Assembly (NCBI RefSeq): GCF_017652985.1
Contig: NZ_JAGGDJ010000005.1
Span: 62,001-126,000, forward strand
From: Paenibacillus artemisiicola
Lineage (GTDB): Bacteria > Bacillota > Bacilli > Paenibacillales > Paenibacillaceae
Length of the DNA: 64,000 nt
Reading direction: 5' to 3'
Positions 43,999 through 52,155 of the stretch are shown piece by piece; position 1 is the first letter of the stretch, and the number at the start of each line of letters is the position of its first letter. The notes below the pieces were generated by a model, which searched no databases, was not told the origin of the DNA, and saw only the letters and a list, made by a program, of their open reading frames with translations. The translations under genes and the position numbers were made by a program.

Positions 43999-45390
43999 AT
44001 GGTCAACCATCGGCATGCGCAAGAAAAAAGGAACGGAAAAGGAACGGACCGCGGAAGCGCGTCGCGGGCGTCCGCCGCGGCGCTGCTCGCGCTGGCGCTG
44101 GCGCTCGGCGGCTGCAGCTCGAGTTCGGACGACGACGGGGCGAATTCGGGGAACGCCGCCGCGGATAACGCGGGGACGAATACCGGCTCATCGGCGGACT
44201 CGTCCGCCGATGAGGGCTCGAGCTCGCCGAGCGAATCGGGCAAGAACGGCGCCGTCGGCGATTCGAGCGGCTCGGATGAGCCGGCATCGGACGGGGAAAG
44301 CGGGGACTCGGCCGCGGAACCGGAGCGGGGCGGCGGAGGGCGGGCGTCCCAGTACGACGATGCCAAGCCGGGGCAGCTGACCGCGGGCGAATGGGATGAC
44401 GCGCTCGCTTGGAAATCCTGGCTGCGCCTGATGGACGGCGAAGAGGCGCGGGAGAGCCAGTCGTTCTGGTCGATGTTCCCCGAGCGGCGCCTGGAGGTCG
44501 ACGTCACGGCGGGCGGCAAGCCGGTCGCGGACGCGGAGGTGACGCTGACCGGCCGGGACGGGGAGATCGTCTGGGAGGCGCGCACGAACAACAAAGGCGT
44601 CGCGTACGCCTACCCGGGCTTGTACGACGAGCAGGACCGGCAGGCGGAATTCGGGGTGGCCGTCGAAGCGGGGCAGCGGCAGAAGCGCTACGAGAACGTG
44701 CCGATCCCGCGGGGTCAGGCGCTCAAGGTCGAGCTCGGGGAGGCGGTTCAGCCGCCGAAGGCGCTCGATCTGCTGCTCTTGGTCGACACGACGGGATCGA
44801 TGGAGGACGAACTGAATTACTTGAAGACGGAGCTGAAGGACGTCGTGCGGCGCGTCGATCGGGACAACGGGCAGCAGCTCGACATCCGGGTCAGCGCGAA
44901 CTTCTACCGCGATCACGGCGACGAATACGTGGTGAAGCCGTACCCGTTCACGGACGATATCGACAAGACGGTCGGCCAGCTGTCCGAACAGAAGGCCGGG
45001 GGCGGCGGCGATTTTCCGGAAGCGGTGGACGAGGCGCTGGCGAACGCCATCGGCAAGCATGAGTGGAGCGAGAACGCGCGGGCGAGGCTGCTGTTCCTCG
45101 TCATGGACGCGCCGCCGCATCGCGACCGCAAGATCGTGAAGCGGCTGCAGGAGCTGACCGAGGACGCCGCGGCGGAAGGCATCCGGATCGTTCCGGTCGC
45201 CTCCAGCGGAGTCGACGCCCATACGGAATACCTCATGCGGTTCATGGCGTCGGCTACGGGCGGCACGTATTTATTTTTGACGGATCACAGCGGCATCGGC
45301 AACGATCATATGGAGCCTGCGGTCGGCGAATACGAGGTCAAGGCGCTGAACGACCTGCTCGTGGAAGTCATCAATCGCTACGCTTCGTAA
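43999..45390 (+). CDS. Lipoprotein with von Willebrand factor A (VWA) domain
   Basis: The 463-residue protein has an N-terminal signal with lipobox LGGC (Cys39) and a long Ser/Asp/Gly/Glu-rich linker (about 40-120). A small carboxypeptidase-regulatory-like beta domain follows (LEVDVTAGGKPVADAEVTLTGRDG, near 165-190), then a VWA domain. There DLLLLVDTTGSMEDEL gives the metal-binding DxTxS at 263-267, in the form D-T-T-G-S, with an Asp (LVMDAPPHRD) later. Such domains bind proteins through a metal ion. It is tethered outside the membrane. GGGGG precedes the ATG. Function unknown; adhesion or cell-wall assembly is possible. Confidence 0.85.
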   Translation: MVNHRHAQEKRNGKGTDRGSASRASAAALLALALALGGCSSSSDDDGANSGNAAADNAGTNTGSSADSSADEGSSSPSESGKNGAVGDSSGSDEPASDGESGDSAAEPERGGGGRASQYDDAKPGQLTAGEWDDALAWKSWLRLMDGEEARESQSFWSMFPERRLEVDVTAGGKPVADAEVTLTGRDGEIVWEARTNNKGVAYAYPGLYDEQDRQAEFGVAVEAGQRQKRYENVPIPRGQALKVELGEAVQPPKALDLLLLVDTTGSMEDELNYLKTELKDVVRRVDRDNGQQLDIRVSANFYRDHGDEYVVKPYPFTDDIDKTVGQLSEQKAGGGGDFPEAVDEALANAIGKHEWSENARARLLFLVMDAPPHRDRKIVKRLQELTEDAAAEGIRIVPVASSGVDAHTEYLMRFMASATGGTYLFLTDHSGIGNDHMEPAVGEYEVKALNDLLVEVINRYAS

Positions 45391-45769
45391 CGGGAGCGAT
45401 TTGTCGAAAAATAGTTGAAACGAAGCTTTAGAAACAAGCTGGACAAGTGACACGGAATGGTACAAACTAGAAGGGATTACCTGAATTCAAGCCAGATTTC
45501 CATTGCTCGCCCTACCTGTCGAATCACGGGCGTTCATCGATAAACTAGGCCGCTCGCCCCCGTTCGGGAGCTGCGGCAGGCCCAAAACTCCGCCGGCCTC
45601 GAGGCGGCGCCTCCCGTCGCTTGCGCGCCGGCTTGCGGCTGCCGATCCGGCGGGCGCCGGCGGACCGCGCCCGGGCATCCGCGCTTCGCCGATTCTCCGC
45701 TCGGGCGCCGGCCGGCGCCCCGCGCTCAACGTTGCATTCATCTACGGCTGCTTGTCGAAGGAGGACATC
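45391..45769. other. Leader/intergenic stretch
   Basis: 379 bases. The first 90 are AT-richer; the rest is GC-rich and open in the frame of the next gene, but without a ribosome site until 45758. No terminator, promoter or riboswitch could be called with confidence. Confidence 0.45.
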
Positions 45770-47884
45770 ATGTCACTAAACCGGGCGGAAAAAATCACGA
45801 TGGGGACTTCGATCGCCGCCATACTCAGCTTTGTCCTCTTGCGCGCGCTGCACGGCGGGCTGCACAGGCCGCTGCCGCCGCGCGCGTACCTTTTTCTCCA
45901 TTCCAGCATGGAATTGTCCGGCTTCGCCGTCTGCTTCGCGATGCTCGTGCTCGGCTGGCTGTTTTTCGTCAATTCGCTCACGAAGCACCGGCTCTACACG
46001 GCCGCCTTGTTCGGCGCGGTGGGCGTGTTCGATCTGCTGCACGTGCTGACTTATCCGGGCATGCCGTTCTTCCGGCCGCTCGGCGACTTGACGCTCTCGC
46101 AGCTCTTCACGATGTCCGCGCAGCTGGCCGGAGCCGCCGGCTTGTGCCTCATCTTCCGCAAAAGCGACGCGCTCGTGCCGGCCGCCCGCCGGCTGCCGGC
46201 GTTCGCCGCCGCCGTAGCGCTCGCGTGCATGGCGGCGGGCGGCTATTTCCTCCTCGACGGGCAGACCGGGCTGTTCGCCGGCCGTTCGGCGACGGCGCTG
46301 CGCATCGGCGCGCAGTGCCTCATCGCGTTCGGCTATCTCGGGACGATCGTCCTCGTGCTGTACCGCAACCGGGCGGAGCGGCCGCAGGCGGTGCTCACGA
46401 TCATTCAATCGCTCGTGTTCTTCCTCCTCTCGGACCTGCAGTTCATGCTGAGCTTCGGTCAGTACGACAGCGACATGCTGATCGGCCATGCGTACAAGCT
46501 GGCGGGCTATTACTTCCTGTTGAAGGGCGTCTACTACGTCACGGTCGAGGAGCCGTACCGGCAATACAAGCGGACGGAATCCCGCATTCACTTCCTCGCG
46601 TACCACGACGAGCTGACCGGCCTGTCCAACCGCCGGCTGCTGAAGGAACAGCTGCACGAAGAGCTGCAGCGCGCGCAGCAGACGAACGGCCGGGTCGCCG
46701 TATTCCTGCTCGACATCGACCGGTTCAAGACGATCAACGACGCGCTCGGCCACTCTTTCGGCGACCAGATGCTGCAAGCCGTGTCGGAGCGGCTGCGGCA
46801 CGCGGCGCCGGCGAAGCGCGTCTACCGGATGGGCGGCGACGAGTTCGCCATGCTGCTGCCGTGCGCCGAGTCCGGCGGCGAACCGGTCGAGCGCCAGGCA
46901 AAATCGATCATGGGCCTGTTCGACGCGCCGTTCGTCCTGGGCGAAGCGGAGTATCACGTCACGATCAGCCTCGGCATCAGCTTCTACCCGCAGGACGGCG
47001 ACAGCGTCGAGGCGCTGCTCAAGAACGCGGACACGGCGCTCTACTCCGCCAAGGCGCACCGCAACGAGTATTCCAGCTACGCGCCGGAGATGAATCGCAA
47101 GGCGCATGACCGGCTCCGCCTGGAGAGCGATCTGCGGCGCGCGATCGACGAAGAGCAGTTCTCGCTGGCCTACCAGCCGCTCGTCAATTTGCGCAGCAAC
47201 CAGGTGGTCGGCGTGGAGGCGCTGGTGCGCTGGCATCATCCGAAACGGGGGCTGCTGCCGCCGGGCGAGTTCATTCCGCTCACGGAAGAGAACGGGCTCA
47301 TCCTCCAGCTCGGGGAATGGGTGCTCGGCGCCGCCTGCCGGCAAAATAAAGCGTGGCAGGACGCCGGGCTGCCGCCGATGATGATGTCGGTCAACCTGTC
47401 GATGCGCCAATTCCGGCAGCATCAGCTGGCCGAGCGGATCAAGGCCATTCTGGAGCAGAGCGGCATGCCGCCGAACTACCTGGAACTGGAGATCACGGAG
47501 AGCATGACGAGCGACGTGGAATTCGCGGCCGACACGCTGGCCAGCCTGAAGGAGCTGGGCGTGCAGATCAGCATCGACGATTTCGGCACGGGCTACAGCT
47601 CGCTGAGCTCCCTTAAGCGATTCCCGATCGACAAGCTCAAAATCGACCGCTGCTTCGTGAACGACCTGACGCAGGGCGGCAGCGACGCCGCGATCGTGGC
47701 GACGATCACGTCCATGGCCAAAAATCTAAAGCTGAAGGTCACCGCCGAAGGCGTGGAAAACGACGAACAGATCAAGTTCCTCCGCGAGCGCGACTGCGAG
47801 GAAGCGCAAGGCTATTACTACACGCAGCCGATACCGGCCAATCTCTTCGAAAATTGGTTCCGTCACCGCAGCCAAACGGCTTAA
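45770..47884 (+). CDS. MASE-type membrane sensor with GGDEF and EAL domains (c-di-GMP turnover)
   Basis: From ATG 45770 the protein is 704 residues. The first 260 hold about eight hydrophobic segments and motifs like those of MASE3 sensors (LFDLLHVLTYPGMPFF, GYYFLLKGVYYVTVEEPY). The GGDEF domain follows, with an intact RMGGDEFAML (355-359), so it should make c-di-GMP. The EAL domain has EALVRWHHP (483-485), LEITESM, SIDDFGTGYSSL and KIDRCFV, all intact, so it should degrade c-di-GMP. AAGGAGG lies 5 bases before the ATG; an upstream in-frame extension to 45503 is less likely. It can switch c-di-GMP level by an unknown membrane signal. Confidence 0.93.
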   Translation: MSLNRAEKITMGTSIAAILSFVLLRALHGGLHRPLPPRAYLFLHSSMELSGFAVCFAMLVLGWLFFVNSLTKHRLYTAALFGAVGVFDLLHVLTYPGMPFFRPLGDLTLSQLFTMSAQLAGAAGLCLIFRKSDALVPAARRLPAFAAAVALACMAAGGYFLLDGQTGLFAGRSATALRIGAQCLIAFGYLGTIVLVLYRNRAERPQAVLTIIQSLVFFLLSDLQFMLSFGQYDSDMLIGHAYKLAGYYFLLKGVYYVTVEEPYRQYKRTESRIHFLAYHDELTGLSNRRLLKEQLHEELQRAQQTNGRVAVFLLDIDRFKTINDALGHSFGDQMLQAVSERLRHAAPAKRVYRMGGDEFAMLLPCAESGGEPVERQAKSIMGLFDAPFVLGEAEYHVTISLGISFYPQDGDSVEALLKNADTALYSAKAHRNEYSSYAPEMNRKAHDRLRLESDLRRAIDEEQFSLAYQPLVNLRSNQVVGVEALVRWHHPKRGLLPPGEFIPLTEENGLILQLGEWVLGAACRQNKAWQDAGLPPMMMSVNLSMRQFRQHQLAERIKAILEQSGMPPNYLELEITESMTSDVEFAADTLASLKELGVQISIDDFGTGYSSLSSLKRFPIDKLKIDRCFVNDLTQGGSDAAIVATITSMAKNLKLKVTAEGVENDEQIKFLRERDCEEAQGYYYTQPIPANLFENWFRHRSQTA

Positions 47885-47911
47885 CCGAGTCCGGAAAGGG
47901 GGCCGCCGCCG

Positions 47912-48319
47912 ATGGCCGAACGGGAACACCGCGTATTCATTTATGGGTCGCTGCTGCCGGGCCAGCCCAATCATGCCGTCGCGGCGGCTCATATCCGGCA
48001 GGCCGTGTCCGGCGTCGTTCACGGGAGGCTCGTCGATTGCGGGGCGTATCCCGCGCTCGTCAGGGATGCCTTGGCGCATGCGCAGGGATCTCGCGTAAGG
48101 GGCCTCTGGATCACGGTCGGCGACCGCGGCTTGCAAGCGATGGATGCGCTCGAGGAGTATAGCGGGATCGAAGAAGAGAACGATTACGATCGCGTGTGGA
48201 CCGCGGATGCGGAAGCGCCGGCAAAGTCCGGCTGGGTGTACGTCTGGGAGGGGCCGCGGGGCTGTCCGGCCATTCGGAACGACTATTGGCCGGACTATGC
48301 CGCAAGCAGGCGGGGATAG
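47912..48319 (+). CDS. Gamma-glutamylcyclotransferase-like (AIG2/GGCT) protein
   Basis: The 135-residue protein begins RVFIYGSLLPGQPNH, the substrate loop of the GGCT fold. It has a catalytic Glu candidate at 81-82 (MDALEEYSG) and the usual VYVWEG strand. These enzymes cyclise gamma-glutamyl groups or related amides. AAAGGGGG precedes the ATG, and the gene starts 27 bases after the GGDEF-EAL stop, so it may be cotranscribed. Substrate unknown. Confidence 0.85.
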   Translation: MAEREHRVFIYGSLLPGQPNHAVAAAHIRQAVSGVVHGRLVDCGAYPALVRDALAHAQGSRVRGLWITVGDRGLQAMDALEEYSGIEEENDYDRVWTADAEAPAKSGWVYVWEGPRGCPAIRNDYWPDYAASRRG

Positions 48320-48330
48320 CGAACCTAAGA

Positions 48331-49065
48331 CTATCTGCCGGTGAAGGCGGGAGAGACGGATAATTGCAGCGTTTCGTCACGCTCAGCGGGTTCGCTGAGC
48401 GTTTTGGCGTTGTTCATCGTATGAATAATGCCGAAGGCCAGCAGCATGAATGCCATGGTAATGAAGACGACCCGTTTGATGAAATGTATTGTCGACGTCC
48501 CGTCGTCCCGGTGGATGCGGCGGCGCCGAATGGACTGCCGCCAGATGAGGAGCGCCGGCGACATGAGCACGAGCAGACCGATGACGAGCACTTCCTTGCG
48601 CAGCGCCATGCCGAGCGGGAAGACGTTGATCGCGGCATAGAGCAGCGCTTCGATGACGAGCACCTGGATCGGCACGACGAGCCCGACTTCGGAGGCGGCG
48701 CGGCGTTTCGTGCGGCTGACCGCCGTCCCGGCTTCCCGGGGCTGAAGCTTGGACAGCTGCAGCAGGCGAGGCAGGGAGAAGAACGCGATGGCGGCCGTCG
48801 GTGCCATAATCAGCGTCAAGAACAGCAGCGCCGAATCCAGGACGAACCAGCTGCGGTACGAGTAGGTCGCGATCAGCATGGTGACTTTGCCGATCGCGAT
48901 CAGCGTCATGGCGCCGAGGAGCGCGAGCGTGGCGATGGAGCCGCGCTGCAGCGAGTCGACGGTTTTGCGCAAGGCGAGACTGCCCGACAGAAATCCCGCG
49001 CATAACGCGAGGAGCAGCAGCAAGACGGCAAGCGCCGCGTTAATGACATAGATTTGTTGAGACAT
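48331..49065 (-). CDS. Multi-pass membrane protein of unknown function
   Basis: The 244-residue protein has about six hydrophobic segments (ALAVLLLLLALCAGFLSG, IATLALLGAMTLIAIGKVTML, LLFLTLIMAPTAAIAFF, VLVIGLLVLMSPALLIW, FITMAFMLLAFGIIHTM). A charged loop lies near 105-125. No family recognised. GAGGGG stands before the ATG at 49065. It converges on the GGCT gene with only 11 bases between stops. Confidence 0.75.
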   Translation of the reverse strand: MSQQIYVINAALAVLLLLLALCAGFLSGSLALRKTVDSLQRGSIATLALLGAMTLIAIGKVTMLIATYSYRSWFVLDSALLFLTLIMAPTAAIAFFSLPRLLQLSKLQPREAGTAVSRTKRRAASEVGLVVPIQVLVIEALLYAAINVFPLGMALRKEVLVIGLLVLMSPALLIWRQSIRRRRIHRDDGTSTIHFIKRVVFITMAFMLLAFGIIHTMNNAKTLSEPAERDETLQLSVSPAFTGR

Positions 49066-49615
49066 ATGTAGTACCCCTCATTTCCACGTTCTTTCTTCAT
49101 CAAGTGTACATGGATGTCCGGAAAGCGTGATAACGGCCATAGTCCAGTTTTGCGGCTGGACTTTAGTCTGAGCGGTCGTACGGGTGCTGCGATGTTCGTT
49201 TTCCGGTTCTGCGGAGACGGGACGCCAAAACCAGGCGGTACGCCCCTTCGCGATTATAATGAACGGACCAAAAGGGCGAAACGATCCGCGATGTATGCGA
49301 TGCAGGTTGGGTTAGAGCATAGTCTGCTTCAATCCGCTCGAGTTGATGCCCGGACGCGCGAAGGAACGCGCGATCAGGGGGGGAACGAAGACAAGCCGAC
49401 TCTGTTCCGCTCTAGTGGGCCGGGCATGTCCGCTGTTTCGTTTCCATTATTGTACCATGAAGCGGCTTTTCCGAAAACGTGCCCCGGTCGGAATAGACGT
49501 ACTGCCTTATCGTTTGTTTCGGGTTTACAAATTCTTCACCCTTCGGTGGCTTGAGAAAGACGGCAAGAGGGGGTACGATTTGAATATTCATGCAAGGACA
49601 TGTAGGTGATTGGGA
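49066..49615. other. Intergenic stretch
   Basis: 550 bases without a supportable gene; frames at 49114-49554 and nearby lack ribosome sites. It has AT-richer parts and a perfect TATAAT at 49255-49260 without a -35 partner. It should contain the promoters of the leftward membrane protein and of the regulator. Confidence 0.45.
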
Positions 49616-50827
49616 TTGAGCAAAGGAACGAACCGTCAGCATCTGTATCGGGAAACGGCGGCTAAAGTCGAACGGATTATTCAAACGCGTATGCTAAGGC
49701 CCCACGATCCCGTGCCTTCGGAGGCGGAGCTCGCCGCCATGTTCGGCATCAGCCGCATGACCGCGAAGCTGGCGCTCGACTTGCTGGCCCGGCAAGGACG
49801 CGTCTACCGGCTTAAACGGAGGGGGACGTTTCTGGCGGAGACGGAGTCGGCGCGATTGAACGAGGACGGGACGGAGATCCCGGATTCCGCCGCGGACGCG
49901 AGCGCAGGCGGCGCAAGAGGGGACGCACGAAGACGCATTGCCTTCGTGCTGCCGGTATTGGATTCGTATACGTCGCGCCTCGTGTCGGCGTTAGAGACGG
50001 CGGCGCGCGCTTTCGATAGCGAGCTCATGATACGGCTGAGCAAGGATGCGGCCGACGAGGAAGCTTCCTTGAAGCAGCTGGCGAGCGAAGTCGACGGCAT
50101 CCTGCTGTTTGCCCGCGGCCGGGAAACGATGAGTCCCGCGGCGCTCGAGCTGCGCGAATCGGGCTTTCCGATCGTGCTGATCGACCGGTTGTTTACCGGC
50201 GCGGCCATGGATTTCGTCGTGCACGACTCCTTCCAGGGCATGTACGACATGGTCAAGCGGTTCATTGAAGCGGGGCACCGGGAGATCGGCTTCGTCACGA
50301 ATCCGATTCATGGCGTCAGCAGCATCGACGAACGCTACAAGGGATATTTGAAGGCGTTGATCGACCACGAGATCCCGGTGCAAAGCCAGTACATCCTGGC
50401 GGTCGAACGGGTGAACAGTCAAACGCATTACTGGGAAGGCAATCCCGAGATGGAAGGCTTCCTGAAGGCGAACCGCAAATTGACCGCCGTGGCGTGCGGA
50501 GACGATTATTTGGCCGCGGCCGTCTATTATACGGCCGTTCGGATGAACAAAAGCGTGCCCGAGGACCTGTCGCTGTCGGGCTTCTCGGACTCGGAGCTCG
50601 CCCAGATGCTGCCGGTGCCGCTGACGACGGTGGCTCAGCCGGCGGACGAGCTCGCGCGCCGGGCGGTGCAGACGCTGCTCGACCGAATGCACGGCAAGGG
50701 CGGGAAGAAACCGGTCACGGTCAAAATCAAAACGAAGATCATCGAGCGGATGTCGTTGGCGGTGCACACCGGCATACCGAGGCTCAGGCCGGAACCCGAA
50801 GCAAGCGGACGGAGAAAACTCTCCTGA
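49616..50827 (+). CDS. GntR-HTH/LacI-type sensor regulator (AraR-like architecture)
   Basis: The product is about 403 residues. The first 75 form a GntR winged helix (KVERIIQTRMLRPHDPVPSEAELAAMFGISRMTAKLALDLLARQGRVYRLKRRGTFL). A short linker follows, then a periplasmic-binding-protein sensor (RRIAFVLPVLDSYTSRLVSALE to LSLSGFSDSELAQMLPVPLTTVAQP). This is the layout of AraR, which represses sugar genes until its sugar binds. The start is uncertain: TTG 49616 has AGGTGA 6 bases before it, and TTG 49610 is an alternative. No sugar gene is adjacent, so its targets lie elsewhere. Confidence 0.85.
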   Translation: MSKGTNRQHLYRETAAKVERIIQTRMLRPHDPVPSEAELAAMFGISRMTAKLALDLLARQGRVYRLKRRGTFLAETESARLNEDGTEIPDSAADASAGGARGDARRRIAFVLPVLDSYTSRLVSALETAARAFDSELMIRLSKDAADEEASLKQLASEVDGILLFARGRETMSPAALELRESGFPIVLIDRLFTGAAMDFVVHDSFQGMYDMVKRFIEAGHREIGFVTNPIHGVSSIDERYKGYLKALIDHEIPVQSQYILAVERVNSQTHYWEGNPEMEGFLKANRKLTAVACGDDYLAAAVYYTAVRMNKSVPEDLSLSGFSDSELAQMLPVPLTTVAQPADELARRAVQTLLDRMHGKGGKKPVTVKIKTKIIERMSLAVHTGIPRLRPEPEASGRRKLS

Positions 50828-50841
50828 CGCTTGCTTTTTTT
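50799..50841 (+). terminator. Terminator of the GntR/LacI regulator
   Basis: AAGCAAGCG and CGCTTGCTT with a run of T; the first arm overlaps the end of the coding region. Confidence 0.8.
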
Positions 50842-50860
50842 CTCATCCGGACAGCAGCGC

Positions 50861-50900
50861 AAAAACGCCTCGTACGCGCGGCAGGCGCGTACGAGGCGTC
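50861..50900 (-). terminator. Terminator of nrdA-nrdB
   Basis: Read leftward: GACGCCTCGTACGCGC and GCGCGTACGAGGCGT around a short loop, then TTTTT, 16 bases after the nrdB stop. Confidence 0.9.
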
Positions 50901-50916
50901 ATAGGAGGGAGCGGTC

Positions 50917-51954
50917 TTACAGGTCGCCCCAGTTCAGGTTGGACGATTTGCTGTAGTTCGTGACCTTTTGCTCGAAGAAGTCGGTCTTCATGCCGTTCAT
51001 GTTGCTGAAGCTTTCGACCCATTTCATCGGGTGCTCCGTGATTTCCGGGTACAGGATGTCGAGGTTCAGCTTGCGCAGCCGCTCGTTTGAGAGGAACTTA
51101 ATGTAGGCATCGATGATCTCGTCGGTCAGGCCCGGGATTTGGTTGTTCGTGATGTACTTGCCCCACTCGATCTCGTGTTCGACGGCCGTGCGCATCATCT
51201 GTCGCAGCTCCTCGATGAGAACAGGTGTGAACAGTTCCGCGTTCTCCTTGCGGACTTCGCGGAAGATGCCTTGGAACAACGCGAGATGCGTCAGTTCGTC
51301 CCGCTGAATGTATTTGATCTCGGATACCGTTCCGAGCATTTTTCCTTGTCGGCCGAGCGCGTAGAAGAAACTGAAGCCGCTGTAGAAGTAGATGCCTTCC
51401 AGGATGTAGTTGGCCATGATCGTCTTGATCAGGTTTTGCGAAGACGGGTTCGCGATGAAGTTCTCGTACAGATCCGTAATAAACCGGTTGCGCTTGAGCA
51501 GGTTCTTGTCCTCGCGCCACAGATTGTAGATTTGGTCGCGCACCTCCGGCGAGCAGACGCTGTCCAGGATGTACGAGTACGACTGGCTGTGCACGGCTTC
51601 CTGGAACGTATGCACCGTCAGCACGAGGTTGACTTCCGGCGCCGTGATGTACTCGTTGATGTTCGGCAGGTTCGCCGTTTGCAGCGAATCCAGGAAGATC
51701 AGGAAGCTGATGATTTTATCGTAGCTGTTGCGCTCGGAGAGCGACAGGTTCTTGTAGTCCTTGGCGTCCTGGGACAGCGGGATTTCTTCCGGAATCCAGA
51801 AGTTGTTCATCATCGTCCGGTACATCTTCGTGGCCCAGTCGTATTTGACGTTGTTCAGCTCGATGAGGTTGGTCGTGTTGCCGCCGATTATGCGGCGCTT
51901 GCCCCAATCGCGGTCGCCTTCCTCGTTAAACAGTTTTTTCTTCTGCAGTTCCAT
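50917..51954 (-). CDS. nrdB: Class I ribonucleotide reductase beta (radical) subunit
   Basis: The 345-residue protein holds the dimetal-tyrosyl radical site. All ligands are visible: Asp89, Glu119 and His122 in FQEAVHSQSY, Glu186 in LEGIYFY, and Glu220 and His223 in RDELTHLA. The radical tyrosine is Tyr126, four residues after His122, as in E. coli. It works with NrdA to reduce ribonucleotides to deoxyribonucleotides. AAGGAGG lies 11 bases before the ATG. It is downstream of nrdA with a 201-base gap that holds a perfect 8-bp hairpin (arms GCGTGCCC/GGGCACGC at 52075-52102) but no clear promoter, and a terminator follows it. Confidence 0.96.
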   Translation of the reverse strand: MELQKKKLFNEEGDRDWGKRRIIGGNTTNLIELNNVKYDWATKMYRTMMNNFWIPEEIPLSQDAKDYKNLSLSERNSYDKIISFLIFLDSLQTANLPNINEYITAPEVNLVLTVHTFQEAVHSQSYSYILDSVCSPEVRDQIYNLWREDKNLLKRNRFITDLYENFIANPSSQNLIKTIMANYILEGIYFYSGFSFFYALGRQGKMLGTVSEIKYIQRDELTHLALFQGIFREVRKENAELFTPVLIEELRQMMRTAVEHEIEWGKYITNNQIPGLTDEIIDAYIKFLSNERLRKLNLDILYPEITEHPMKWVESFSNMNGMKTDFFEQKVTNYSKSSNLNWGDL

Positions 51955-52155
51955 GAAATGGGCTGCCTCCTTCTATTCCTGCTACCTAAAAAGTGCTGCA
52001 ATGCTTCCATGATCCCATTGAATAGCTTGCCCCGCCGGCCGTATGAGGCCGATGTGTCCGCAGCCGCGAATGCCGCGTGCCCCGTCATCCGACAGGGCAC
52101 GCAAGCCAGCTCCGATCCCATCCCGTTCGCGGGGCCGCTTATGTTCAAGGCAAGA

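Noticed and set aside
45503..45769. 89-residue N-terminal extension of the GGDEF-EAL protein
   Set aside because: The frame is open, but the sequence is Pro/Arg/Ala-rich shadow-like and AAGGAGG stands right before ATG 45770.
49114..49554. 146-residue frame before the GntR/LacI regulator
   Set aside because: No ribosome site, mixed composition without structure, and overlapped by other equally weak frames.
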